44,536 nt of DNA from Streptomyces sp. SID10853 (GTDB lineage: Bacteria; Actinomycetota; Actinomycetes; Streptomycetales; Streptomycetaceae), in the NCBI RefSeq assembly GCF_010548145.1, contig NZ_JAAGLN010000034.1:1-44536 (forward strand), given 5' to 3'. Shown piece by piece: positions 7,326 to 15,039 of this stretch. The notes under the pieces are model-generated. The model was not told the origin of the DNA. It searched no databases and was given only the letters and a program-made list of their open reading frames with translations. Within the stretch, counting starts at the first letter, position 1, and each line of letters starts with the position of its first letter. A program made the position numbers and the translations under genes.

Positions 7326-8282
7326 ATGACCCTCTATACGCTCAACCCCCATCTGCGTTTTGTCCGGCGCACCGACGACGAGGTGCTGATCAGCCGCGGC
7401 AGCCGCTCTGTCTACGCGGAACTGCTGCGTGACGACGCGGGCGGCGGCGTCCTCGCCGACCTGCTGGAGCGTCTGCGCACCTGCGCCGACGAGGACGAAC
7501 TTGCCTCCTGGGCCCGGGAGTCGGCGCCCGGGGTGTCGCTGGACGTCCCCGCCGTACTCAGCCACCTCGCGCAGCGCGGCATCGTGGTCCCGGCCGGTTC
7601 CGACCCGGCCCACACCCATCTGCGCACCGTGTTCCCCGCCTCATCCGCCCCCGACGACGCACTGCGCGATTCGGTGGTCACCGTCATGGGGGACGGGACG
7701 CTCGCCGACACCCTGGCCGGCCAGTTGGCCACCTCCGGCGCCACCGAGGCCGGTGCCACGCTCCGCCGTGTACCGGCGCCTGCGCCCGACGACGTCCCCG
7801 AGGAGCTGTTCACCGGCGCCACCCTCGTGGTCGTCGCCCTCGACAGGCCCGACTCGACGCTGCTGCACGCCCTCAACGACACGGCGCTCCGTGGCAAGAC
7901 CCCGTGGCTCCCGGTGTACTTCGACGGCGGCGAGGGTGTCATCGGCCCCACCCACGTCCCTGGCGAGAGCGCCTGCCATCTGGAGTTCGAGCTGCTGACC
8001 GACTCCTCCGTCGGCTTCACCGGTCACATGCTGGAGCTGCGGCACGCGCGTGACGCGCACGGCCCGGCCGCCACTCCCCCGCCGCACCAGGTGCAGATCG
8101 TCTCCGGCCTGGCCATCGAGGCGGTCGTGGCACACCTGGTCGGCAGCGACCGGATCACCTCCGGCCGCGCCGTGCGGTTCGACTTCGAACGCATGGAAAT
8201 CGACTACCAGGACGTGATGAGACTGCCGCGCTGTCCTGCCTGCGGTCCGCAGCGGGCGCCCTACCGGAACCCGTTCCTGTGA
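7326..8282 (+). CDS. E1-like leader-binding cyclodehydratase partner (right arm)
   Basis: A 318-residue protein of the same TOMM E1-like family as the left-arm gene, with the same order of regions: an N-terminal leader-binding winged-helix-like part (about 1-95), then a degenerate E1 fold. The C-terminal zinc pair is kept (LPRCPACGPQ, Cys303/Cys306), but the first pair is reduced to one Cys (VPGESACHLEFE: Cys217, with Glu where the second Cys is expected; His218 could substitute). GGAAGG lies 5 bases before ATG. Its end overlaps or abuts the next gene. Expected to bind the precursor 2 leader and activate YcaO. Confidence 0.88.
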   Translation: MTLYTLNPHLRFVRRTDDEVLISRGSRSVYAELLRDDAGGGVLADLLERLRTCADEDELASWARESAPGVSLDVPAVLSHLAQRGIVVPAGSDPAHTHLRTVFPASSAPDDALRDSVVTVMGDGTLADTLAGQLATSGATEAGATLRRVPAPAPDDVPEELFTGATLVVVALDRPDSTLLHALNDTALRGKTPWLPVYFDGGEGVIGPTHVPGESACHLEFELLTDSSVGFTGHMLELRHARDAHGPAATPPPHQVQIVSGLAIEAVVAHLVGSDRITSGRAVRFDFERMEIDYQDVMRLPRCPACGPQRAPYRNPFL

Positions 8283-8323
8283 CGGGCCCGGCCCGCCGGC
8301 CCACCTCCTCGACGGGAGCGACC

Positions 8324-9133
8324 ATGGAGACCGCCTTCCCCCCGACCGGCCGGGGCGGCGTACCGCTGGACGAGACCCCCGTGTCGGACCCGGCCAAGAC
8401 GCTGGTACTGCGGCCGTCGCCGTCCGCCACGTACCAGGCCCGGCTGACCGCCCGCACCCCGGACCCCGCGGAGTTCTTCCACGTCAACTCGTCCCTGTCC
8501 CCGGCGGGTGCGCACAACGCGCCGCTGGACGACAGCGAGTTCCGCGAGATCCTGGCGTGGTTCCACGGCAGCGCGTTCGCACCGCACGACGACGAGTGGG
8601 ACCCGCGCGAGGCCGAGGCGGAAGGTGCGGTGCTGCCGGCGGCGGCGGTACGCGACGCCTGGGGCGTGGACCTGCCGGGCTCGCTCGGAGACGACGGCGA
8701 AGAACTGCTGTACGGCACCGACCTGATGCTGCTGCTGCACGGGCGGCTCTACCGCTGGTTCCCCGGCAGGGACTGGCTGTTCACCGACTCCCGGCTCGCG
8801 GACGACACGGTGGCCGCGATCCACGGCTGCCTGCTGCCGGCCGCCCCGCAGGCCGACGCGCTGCTGTTCGTGGTCGGCGTCGCTCCGCGCTGGACCGCCC
8901 TGCAGGGCCCGCGCGGCTACCGCAGGCTGCTGCTGACCGCGGGGCGCCTCACCGACCGGCTGGTGCGCGCGATCGCCGACGCGACCGGCAGCGCCCCGCC
9001 CGTGCTGCTGGACTTCTACGACGACCGTATGCACGGGCTGCTCGGCCTCGACGGGCTGGAACGCGCCGTCCAGGCCGTCATCCCGCTGCCGTGGCAGGAC
9101 CGGGCCGCACACGACGGAGGAAGCAGGCGATGA
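8324..9133 (+). CDS. Nitroreductase-fold half protein lacking the FMN motifs
   Basis: A 269-residue protein. The beginning (YQARLTARTPDPAEFFHVNS) and the end (GYRRLLLTAGRLTDRLVRAI, then YDDRMHGLLGLDGLERAV) follow the pattern of SagB-type dehydrogenases (HECG/DAG helix, then DDxxxxxLGLDG). However, the Arg-rich FMN phosphate motif and the Lys-Tyr pair found in the neighbouring SagB proteins are absent. It may be a non-catalytic partner of the dehydrogenase encoded next (stop/start overlap ATGA), since nitroreductase-fold enzymes act as dimers with the active site at the interface. ATG 8324 has GGGAG 5 bases upstream; a GTG at 8279 overlapping the previous stop is an alternative start. Confidence 0.7.
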   Translation: METAFPPTGRGGVPLDETPVSDPAKTLVLRPSPSATYQARLTARTPDPAEFFHVNSSLSPAGAHNAPLDDSEFREILAWFHGSAFAPHDDEWDPREAEAEGAVLPAAAVRDAWGVDLPGSLGDDGEELLYGTDLMLLLHGRLYRWFPGRDWLFTDSRLADDTVAAIHGCLLPAAPQADALLFVVGVAPRWTALQGPRGYRRLLLTAGRLTDRLVRAIADATGSAPPVLLDFYDDRMHGLLGLDGLERAVQAVIPLPWQDRAAHDGGSRR

Positions 9134-9990
9134 GTACCACCGACGAACTCGACACCCTGCTGGCCGGGCTCTCGGCCCGCGACCGCGACGCCCTCGCCGC
9201 GATGCTGCGCCCGGCTCTGCGCGTACGCGAACGCACCGGCGACCGCGCGGTGCTCGACCTCGTCACCGTGGCCCACCGGGCGCTCAACGACCCGGCGTCC
9301 ATGGCGAGCAGGTCGGAGATGCAGGGCGCGCAGACCCCACAGGTGCTGCCGGACCGCGCCGGGCGGGCCGAGGTGTCCTTCCCCGGCGAACTGCCCAAGC
9401 TCACCCATCTGTTGCAGGATGTACTCGCGGCCCGCGCCTCCCGCCGTGACTTCGCGGGACGGCCGCTGGCCCTGGAGGACATCGCCGGGCTCCTCAGCCA
9501 CTCCTACGGCATCCGGGGCACCACGGCCGCCTACAACAGCCCCTCGTTCCCCAGCCGTTACGCCCCGAGCGCCGGCGGGATCCAGTCCACCGACATCTAT
9601 GTCGTCGTCCACGACGTGGAGGGCGTCGCACCCGGCGCGTATCTCTACGCACCGCAGGACGACGCGCTACGGCTGGTCAACCGCGGTGACATGCGCCGTC
9701 TGCTGGTCGACGCGTGTCCCGACACCGAGTGGATGTACAGCGCGGGGGCGGTGCTGGTGCTCGCGGGGGCGCTGACGCGGGGGCGGTGGAAGTACGGCAA
9801 CCGAGCCTACTGTTTCGCCCACTTCGACGCTGGGTTCGTCGGCGAGAACCTGTACCTCTGCGCCACCTCGCTCGGTCTGCGGGTCTGCGCCGTGGCCGGC
9901 TTCGACTCGGACCGGGTGGCCGGGGTACTCGGCCTCGACGGCAAACAGGACATCCCGCTGCTGCTCATGCCGGTCGGCTCGCGCGCCTGA
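9130..9990 (+). CDS. SagB-type FMN azoline dehydrogenase (right arm)
   Basis: A 286-residue SagB/McbC-type oxidoreductase. FMN phosphate motif ARASRRDF at 101-108, PSAGGIQSTDIYVVV at 146-160, Lys221-Tyr222 in RWKYGNRAY, and the helix DAGFVGENLYLCATSLGLR (233-251) followed by FDSDRVAGVLGLDG. Oxidises thiazolines/oxazolines of precursor 2 to aromatic azoles. The ATG overlaps the stop of the half protein, so both are made together. Last gene of the rightward operon; a strong terminator hairpin follows at 10001-10043. Confidence 0.92.
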   Translation: MSTTDELDTLLAGLSARDRDALAAMLRPALRVRERTGDRAVLDLVTVAHRALNDPASMASRSEMQGAQTPQVLPDRAGRAEVSFPGELPKLTHLLQDVLAARASRRDFAGRPLALEDIAGLLSHSYGIRGTTAAYNSPSFPSRYAPSAGGIQSTDIYVVVHDVEGVAPGAYLYAPQDDALRLVNRGDMRRLLVDACPDTEWMYSAGAVLVLAGALTRGRWKYGNRAYCFAHFDAGFVGENLYLCATSLGLRVCAVAGFDSDRVAGVLGLDGKQDIPLLLMPVGSRA

Positions 9991-10000
9991 CCGTCCGACC

Positions 10001-10043
10001 AGCCACGCGGCCCGTGTCTCCCCCGGACACCGGCCGCGTGGCT
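10001..10043. terminator. Bidirectional terminator between TOMM operon and MFS gene
   Basis: A 12-bp perfect stem (AGCCACGCGGCC at 10001-10012 and its complement at 10032-10043) continues inward after a C/C mismatch with GTGTC/GACAC (10014-10018 / 10026-10030). It lies between two converging genes (9990 and 10057) and so can end transcription from both sides. Confidence 0.75.
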
Positions 10044-10056
10044 TCCGCGCGCCCGC

Positions 10057-11649
10057 TCAGGCCCCGTCCGGGGCGGCCTGCGTGTCCTGGTCCAGCCGGC
10101 CCCGCCTCACCAGCACCAGTGACAGCAGGCAGCCGAACAACAGCACCGCGGAGCCGCTGTACTCCGCCACATGCAGACCGCGCACGAACGACTCGTTGGC
10201 CGCGTGTGCCACCGCCGCCGGCAGGTCGCCGCCGCTGAGCCGCGTACCGCCGTTGAGCCGGTCCATGAGCCGGGCGCGCTCGTCAGCCGGCAGCCCGAGC
10301 GACGTCAGGCGGTGTCCGAGATCGCGGTGCATCGCCGCGGTCAGTGCCGAGCCCAGGGCAGCGACACCGATGACACCGCCCAGCTCCCGCAGTGTGTTGC
10401 TGGACGCGGACGCCATGCCCGCCCGGCGGGCCGGGACCCGGGCGAGCGCGGTCGCCGTGATGGGCGTGAGCACCAGACCCATGCCCAGACCGATCACCGG
10501 CAGCAGCCACCAGTAGGAGCGGAACGACGCGTCCGAGCCGAACTGCGCCATCGCCGCCATCGCGAAAGCCGAGACCAACAGCCCGGCAGTCATGGGGTAC
10601 CCGGCGCCGATCCGCCCGGCGATCCAGCCCGCCACGGGTGTCACCGCCGCCACCACCACCATCGCCGGCATGACGACGAGGCCCGCGCCGGTGGCCGACC
10701 AGCCCAGCACCTCCTGCAGCCACAGGCTCAGGAAGTACAGCACCGAGAACATGCCCAGGTACAGGAAGAGACCGTTGAGCAGGGCGCCGGTGAACAGCCG
10801 GTCCCGGAACATCGCCAGGTCGAGCATCGGGCTCTTCACCTTGAGCTCGACCAGTACGAACAGCGGCAGCGCGACCACGGCCAGCACATAGCCGCCCAGC
10901 ACGAAGTGGTCGCTCCAGCCGCGCAACGGGCCTTCGATCGTGGAGTAGACCGCCGCGCCGATCACCACCATGCCGAGCAACTGCCCGGCCGGGTCCAGGG
11001 TGCGGCCGTCGCGGTCCGACGACTCCGGGATGAGCAGGGCTCCGCCGACGAGCCCGATCAGCGCGATCGGCACATTGAGCCAGAAGACCCAGGTCCATCC
11101 GAAGTGGTCCACGATGGGACCGCCGACGATCGGCCCGACTCCGAGGCCGAGGCCGGAGACCCCGGCCCAGATACCGATGGCCATCGCCCGCTCGCGTTCG
11201 TCGGTGTAGATCTGCCGGATGATCGACAGCGTGCCGGGCATGAAGGCCGCGGCCCCCGCGCCCTGCAGCACCCGGCCCGCGATCAGGATGCCGACGTGCC
11301 CGGCCAGCGCGCACACGGCGGATCCCGCGCCGAACAGCAGCAGGCCGAACAGGAAGACCTTCCGGCGTCCGAAGAGGTCACCGACCGTGCCCGCGGTCAG
11401 CATCAGCGCGGCCAGGCTCAGGCTGTAGCCGTCGACGATCCACTGCAGATCGCTGATGTCGGCCCCCAGATGGTTCTGCATGCTGGGCAGCGCCACATTG
11501 ACCACGGTATTGTCGAGCATCGCCATGAACAGGGACACGCACAACACGAGCAGCGCCGCCGTGCGGCGCCTGCGGCTCAACGCGGTGCCGGCGGCCGCCG
11601 GGGACGCGGCAGCGCTCACGTCGCGGGAGTCAGGATGAACGGTGGGCAT
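10057..11649 (-). CDS. MFS drug exporter, DHA2 (EmrB/QacA) type, 14 membrane segments
   Basis: A 530-residue transporter with the hallmarks of the 14-helix DHA2 family: MLDNTVVNVALPSM in helix 1, the loop motif GDLFGRRKVF after helix 2, RVLQGAGAAAFMPGTLSII in helix 4 and GVGPIVGGPIVDHFGWTWVF for motif C. These use the proton gradient to export amphiphilic drugs. ATG 11649 is chosen because GGAG stands 5 bases before it; a GTG 6 bases upstream is possible. It is divergent from the TetR-type gene at 11718, a classic repressor/efflux pair, and directly follows the TOMM operon in the convergent sense. A role in export of or self-resistance to the TOMM product is likely but not shown. Confidence 0.92.
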   Translation of the reverse strand: MPTVHPDSRDVSAAASPAAAGTALSRRRRTAALLVLCVSLFMAMLDNTVVNVALPSMQNHLGADISDLQWIVDGYSLSLAALMLTAGTVGDLFGRRKVFLFGLLLFGAGSAVCALAGHVGILIAGRVLQGAGAAAFMPGTLSIIRQIYTDERERAMAIGIWAGVSGLGLGVGPIVGGPIVDHFGWTWVFWLNVPIALIGLVGGALLIPESSDRDGRTLDPAGQLLGMVVIGAAVYSTIEGPLRGWSDHFVLGGYVLAVVALPLFVLVELKVKSPMLDLAMFRDRLFTGALLNGLFLYLGMFSVLYFLSLWLQEVLGWSATGAGLVVMPAMVVVAAVTPVAGWIAGRIGAGYPMTAGLLVSAFAMAAMAQFGSDASFRSYWWLLPVIGLGMGLVLTPITATALARVPARRAGMASASSNTLRELGGVIGVAALGSALTAAMHRDLGHRLTSLGLPADERARLMDRLNGGTRLSGGDLPAAVAHAANESFVRGLHVAEYSGSAVLLFGCLLSLVLVRRGRLDQDTQAAPDGA

Positions 11650-11717
11650 GATCACTCCAATGCGTCGGGGAAGACCTGTGCGCGGCCGGCGCCCGGCCGG
11701 GCCCTGGTGAGGACGCC

Positions 11718-12428
11718 GTGGTGACGCGACAGACGTCGGGCGGCTCCACGCGCCGTGCGGTGCCGCTCTCGACGGCGGCGATCATCCGCTGTGCCCGCGA
11801 ACTCATCGAGGACGACGGGCTGGAGTCGCTGTCGATGCGGCGGCTGGCCGAGCGCCTGGACACCCAGGCCGCCTCGCTGTACCGGCACGTGCACAACAAG
11901 GAGGAACTCGTCGACCTGGTGGCCGACTCGCTCTTCGGCGACTTCGAACCGTCTCTGGAATACGGCCCCGAGGACGACTGGCGCTCGTATCTGACCCGTG
12001 TGGCCACGACCTACCGCTCCTTCCTCCTGGGCCGCAGGGATGCCGAGCGTGTCCTGGCGGGCCGGTTCGCTGTCGGCAAGAACCTCGTACGGCTGATCGA
12101 GCCGGTCCTGCAGACGCTGCGGGACGTCGGCCTGAACCAGCGTGACTCCGCGTATGTGCTGTATCTGGTGATCGTCCATGTGCAGGGGTTCGTCCTGCAC
12201 GAGAAGGCGCCGCTCTCCGCGTCCAACGCGGCGGGGCTCAGCCGGGAGCTGACGCTCACGTCCATCCGGAACATCCTGGAGCACTTCCCGGACGAGGACT
12301 TCCCACGGGTCCGCGAAGCGGCGCCCTTCCTGGCCGAACCGGGCCTGGACGCCCGGTTCCGCTACGGTCTCGAACTGCTGCTTGACGGTCTCGCGCTGCA
12401 GGTCGGCACGGGCTCCGCCACCAGCTGA
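11718..12428 (+). CDS. TetR-family regulator with TetR_C-type effector domain
   Basis: A 236-residue repressor. The N-terminal helix-turn-helix reads LSTAAIIRCARELIEDDGLE, SLSMRRLAERLDTQAASLYR and HVHNKEELVDLVADSL (about residues 19-74). The C-terminal part resembles the tetracycline-repressor-like ligand domain. GTG 11718 follows GAGG; an adjoining GTG 3 bases later is equally possible. It is divergent from the MFS exporter (68 bases between starts), so it probably controls the exporter in response to a small molecule. The motif shared by the TOMM and methyltransferase promoters is not found in this 68-base gap, so control of those genes remains a guess. Confidence 0.9.
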   Translation: MVTRQTSGGSTRRAVPLSTAAIIRCARELIEDDGLESLSMRRLAERLDTQAASLYRHVHNKEELVDLVADSLFGDFEPSLEYGPEDDWRSYLTRVATTYRSFLLGRRDAERVLAGRFAVGKNLVRLIEPVLQTLRDVGLNQRDSAYVLYLVIVHVQGFVLHEKAPLSASNAAGLSRELTLTSIRNILEHFPDEDFPRVREAAPFLAEPGLDARFRYGLELLLDGLALQVGTGSATS

Positions 12429-12504
12429 CGTACCCACGGGCCGGTCCGGCCAGCGCCGCGTCCCGGATGCCCGCGAGGCCGGCGCCGGTGGACGGCGGCG
12501 ATGG

Positions 12505-12717
12505 TCAGCGGCGCCATCGCCGGTTCTCCTGCCTTTCACGCTGGGCCTGTTCACGGGCCTGCTGCCGTTCGCGCTGCGCCCGGTCGCGCTCCTCCTCCGC
12601 GACTCGGCGCCGTTCGTCGCGCAGGAATTCCTCCTGGCGACGGCGCCCGTCGCGCTCGTCCTGCTCCACCTCACGGCGGGCCCGCTCCTCCGGATCACCC
12701 TGCCACGGCCACCTCAT
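12505..12717 (-). CDS. Small highly charged coiled-coil protein
   Basis: A 70-residue protein, MRWPWQGDPEERARREVEQ followed by repeated Arg/Glu/Gln-rich helix to the end (QRERQENRRWRR). GGGAGG stands 5 bases before the ATG, which supports translation. Nearly all residues after position 8 are charged or polar with heptad-like spacing, suggesting one long amphipathic helix. No known family recognised and no function proposed. It is convergent with the TetR-type gene and divergent from the O-methyltransferase gene, sharing the promoter region with the second copy of the 14-base motif. Confidence 0.55.
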   Translation of the reverse strand: MRWPWQGDPEERARREVEQDERDGRRRQEEFLRDERRRVAEEERDRAQRERQQAREQAQRERQENRRWRR

Positions 12718-12784
12718 GGCGTCCTCCCATGCCAGCGAGAAGGGGACTTTCGGTCCCTGTAGCGCCGAGGTTAGCATCTCTTGC

Positions 12785-12798
12785 GAACAGTGTTAGCA
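12785..12798 (+). promoter_or_regulatory. Candidate operator, copy 2 (GAACAGTGTTAGCA)
   Basis: Exact second copy of the 14-mer at 4035-4048. It lies 42 bases before the O-methyltransferase ATG and is preceded by a further partial copy GTTAGCA at 12769-12775. The position overlaps where a promoter for the methyltransferase must be. A common regulator for this gene and the TOMM operons is the simplest explanation. Confidence 0.5.
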
Positions 12799-12840
12799 CG
12801 TCTGACGCACCCACCGCGCGAATCTGCCCAGGAGGCAGCA

Positions 12841-13875
12841 ATGACCCAGCTGACCGAGTCCTCACAGGCCCAACTCCCGCCTCATGTGCGGCTGATGACC
12901 ATCGTGGCGGGTAAGTGGATGGCCCAGCCCATCGTCATACTCGCGGAGCTCGACGTCGCGGAGGCGCTCGCGGACGGCCCGCTGGACACCCCGGCCCTCG
13001 CCGCGCGGGTCGGCGCCGAAGCCGACGCCCTGGGCCGGATACTGCGCGCTGCCGCCTGCCTGGGCGTGGTGGCGCGCGACCCGGGCGGCGCGGGCTGGCG
13101 AATGACCGTGGTCGGGGAGAAACTCCGCGCGGGCGTGCCCAACAGCCTGCGCGACTTCACCCTCTTCATGGGTGATCCGGCGACCATGTCCTCCTTCGCC
13201 GCGCTCACCGGCACCATGCGCGGCGAAGGGCCCGCCTTCGACCTCGCACACGGGCGACCGCTGTTCGAACATCTCGCGCACGCCCCTGAGCTGGCCCGCC
13301 GCTACCAGGGCGCCTGGGGTCCGCTGACCGCGGAACTCGCCGAAGAGGCCGCCAGGGACTACGACTTCGCCCGCTTCCGGGTCCTGGCCGACATCGGCGG
13401 CGGCAACGGCGAACTCCTTTCCGGACTGCTCACCGCGCTCCCCGGCGCACGTGGTGTCCTCGTCGACCGCCCGGACGTGCTGGAGACCGCGCGCGCCCGG
13501 TTCGCCGACGGCCCCCTGGCGGACCGTGTCGATTTCAGCCCGATCGGCGAACTGCCGACCGATGCCGACGCGTACGTGCTCAAGAACGTCCTGCACTGCT
13601 TCACCGACGACGCGTGCGCCGACCTGCTCGCCGACGTCGCCGCCGCGATGAAGGGCCGGCCGCACACCAGGCTGATCCTCGTCGAGGCGGTCATCGCCGA
13701 GGACGACCGGTTCGACTGGGCGAAGTTCATCGACATCGAGGTCATGGCGAACAACGGCGGACGGGAGCGGACCGCCGCCGAGTGGCGCGCCCTCCTGACG
13801 CGGGCCGGCTTCTCCCTCACCTCGATCACGCCGACCACCCCGCCGCAGAGCATCATCGAGGCGCGGCTCGCCTGA
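12841..13875 (+). CDS. SAM-dependent O-methyltransferase (plant/antibiotic type)
   Basis: A 344-residue methyltransferase with an N-terminal dimerisation helical domain (about 1-100) and a C-terminal Rossmann domain. The SAM glycine loop is VLADIGGGNGELLSGLL (about 182-198), with an acidic residue after the next strand (GVLVDRPDVLETAR) and the motif DAYVLKNVLHCFTDD. This type methylates hydroxyls of polyketides and other natural products. GGAGG stands 5 bases before ATG. The shared operator-like motif in its promoter links it to the TOMM arms; methylation of the TOMM product or of a hydroxyl made by the P450 would fit, but an unrelated substrate is equally possible. Confidence 0.9.
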   Translation: MTQLTESSQAQLPPHVRLMTIVAGKWMAQPIVILAELDVAEALADGPLDTPALAARVGAEADALGRILRAAACLGVVARDPGGAGWRMTVVGEKLRAGVPNSLRDFTLFMGDPATMSSFAALTGTMRGEGPAFDLAHGRPLFEHLAHAPELARRYQGAWGPLTAELAEEAARDYDFARFRVLADIGGGNGELLSGLLTALPGARGVLVDRPDVLETARARFADGPLADRVDFSPIGELPTDADAYVLKNVLHCFTDDACADLLADVAAAMKGRPHTRLILVEAVIAEDDRFDWAKFIDIEVMANNGGRERTAAEWRALLTRAGFSLTSITPTTPPQSIIEARLA

Positions 13876-13928
13876 GGCACCGCGGACCGGGCGGCCAGGA
13901 CTGCGGGAGTCCCGGCGCGGCACTCAGC

Positions 13929-13954
13929 CGTGACCGGGTCTCCTCTCGGTCACG
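13929..13954. terminator. Hairpin between converging methyltransferase and TerD genes
   Basis: An 8-bp inverted repeat (CGTGACCG at 13929-13936 and CGGTCACG at 13947-13954) with a 10-base loop in the short gap between two convergent genes. Likely an intrinsic, T-poor terminator of the kind usual in streptomycetes. Confidence 0.5.
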
Positions 13955-13976
13955 TCCCTGTTCATGTCAGGCGCCG

Positions 13977-14498
13977 TCACTCGCCGACCGTGCCCATCTC
14001 GGCCATGAAGTCCACCGGATTGCTGTCGAAGCCGCGGAGCATCTCGCGCAGCTCCCAGCCCGCGGATCCGTCCCGGGTGAACTCCGCGACTGTCGCGGCA
14101 GTGGCCCCCGCAAGCTGCGCGAAGTCGTCCTCGAGGAGTTCCCGGTACCGCTCGACGACGACCACACCGGGGTTGGCGATCTCGCCGAAGGTGAGAGGCC
14201 CGGCGTTCTGGTGAATCGCCACCCCCACCACCACCCGGCCGTAGTCGGACGGGATCCGGTCGAACTCCAGGACCATCACTTCATCGAAGCCGAGACCCTG
14301 GCCGGTCTCGCTGTGCCGGTCCATGGTGATGGTGCCGTCCGGGGAACGGCTCTCGGTGTGGACGACGTACGCCGGCCGCCCCCGGGGGTCGTCGGCGGAG
14401 TAGACCGCGCCGATGATGTCCAGATGGTGCGGTGCCTCCCCCAGCGGGCTCGGATCCCACCGGAGCCTTACCTCGACCTTGCCCAGTTCGCCGTTCAC
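13977..14498 (-). CDS. TerD-family stress protein
   Basis: A 173-residue protein of the TerD family, a calcium-binding beta-sandwich fold linked to tellurite and other stress tolerance and abundant in streptomycetes. Typical parts are VRLRWDPSP near the start, LDIIGAVYSADDPRGRPAYV, GFDEVMVLEFDRIPSDYGRV and the Asp-rich loops that bind calcium. GTG start with GGGGAAG upstream. It stands alone; no tellurite operon partners are next to it. Confidence 0.85.
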   Translation of the reverse strand: MNGELGKVEVRLRWDPSPLGEAPHHLDIIGAVYSADDPRGRPAYVVHTESRSPDGTITMDRHSETGQGLGFDEVMVLEFDRIPSDYGRVVVGVAIHQNAGPLTFGEIANPGVVVVERYRELLEDDFAQLAGATAATVAEFTRDGSAGWELREMLRGFDSNPVDFMAEMGTVGE

Positions 14499-14699
14499 GC
14501 CGTCTTCCCCCTCGTCGCATCACCGCGGGAGAACCCCCGCGTGATCAAGTATGGCCGCTGACACTGCTCTTGATGCAAGGCCGGCGCAGGATGGCCGAGG
14601 CTCCGGGCCCAGCGGTGCAGCAGTACGGCCTGCCCCCGAAACACAGTTCGCGGTCCGGAAATGAGGTGACGGGGCCGACGTGCTCATCGACAAGGAACT

Positions 14700-14936
14700 T
14701 CAGGATCTGAGGGCTGAGGTATCGGCCCAGCCCCTGGCCAGGTAGAGCTCCCGGTCGATCAGGGTGCGCCCGAGCCGGGGAGGGGCAGGACAGGTGCACG
14801 TTGATCTGGGAGTTCTCGATCCGTCCCGCGGTGCCGGTGTGCTGCCGCCGCACGCCCGCGCTCCTGGTGCCCTTCTTCCGGTCGCCGGCCTCGTCCGCGA
14901 TCGGTACCGCGTCGTCGGCGGCCAGTACGGTCAGGC
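14700..14936 (-). pseudogene. IS701-family transposase relic
   Basis: Reading leftward, one frame gives AVPIADEAGDRKKGTRSAGV and RRQHTGTAGRIENSQINV, which matches the IS701-type transposase core (D-E-T-G-F-x-K-K-G-x-x-S-A-G-V, then Q-Y-x-G-T-A-G-R-x-E-N-x-Q). After a frameshift a neighbouring frame gives GRTLIDRELYLARGWADTSA and a stop. Only this middle piece of the about 400-residue protein remains, with no terminal repeats seen. The 540-base stretch 14499-15039 otherwise holds no gene; the remainder on each side may be further decayed element sequence. Confidence 0.75.
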
Positions 14937-14974
14937 GAGCACGCGAGCGCACGAGCGCACGAGCACGCGCGAAC
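14935..14974. repeat. Short imperfect tandem repeat, GCACGAGC-like
   Basis: About 40 bases made of near copies of an 8-base unit (ACGCGAGC, GCACGAGC, GCACGAGC, ACGCGCGA). It adjoins the upstream end of the transposase relic and is probably decay or slippage sequence without function. Confidence 0.5.
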
Positions 14975-15039
14975 ACGTCGTCCGCCGGCGGAGCAACGAG
15001 CCAACCGCCGTCACGTCGCGTGAAGAACCGGCAAAAGTC

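Noticed and set aside
1..9990. Thiopeptide or lanthipeptide-type cluster
   Set aside because: YcaO, E1-like and SagB genes are present, but there is no LanB-type Ser/Thr dehydratase and no pyridine-forming cycloaddition enzyme, so a linear azole peptide (TOMM/LAP) fits better.
14545..14976. An intact 143-residue leftward protein over the IS701 relic
   Set aside because: Only the middle of it matches transposase, and the match continues in another frame; the rest has no support, so it is called a pseudogene.
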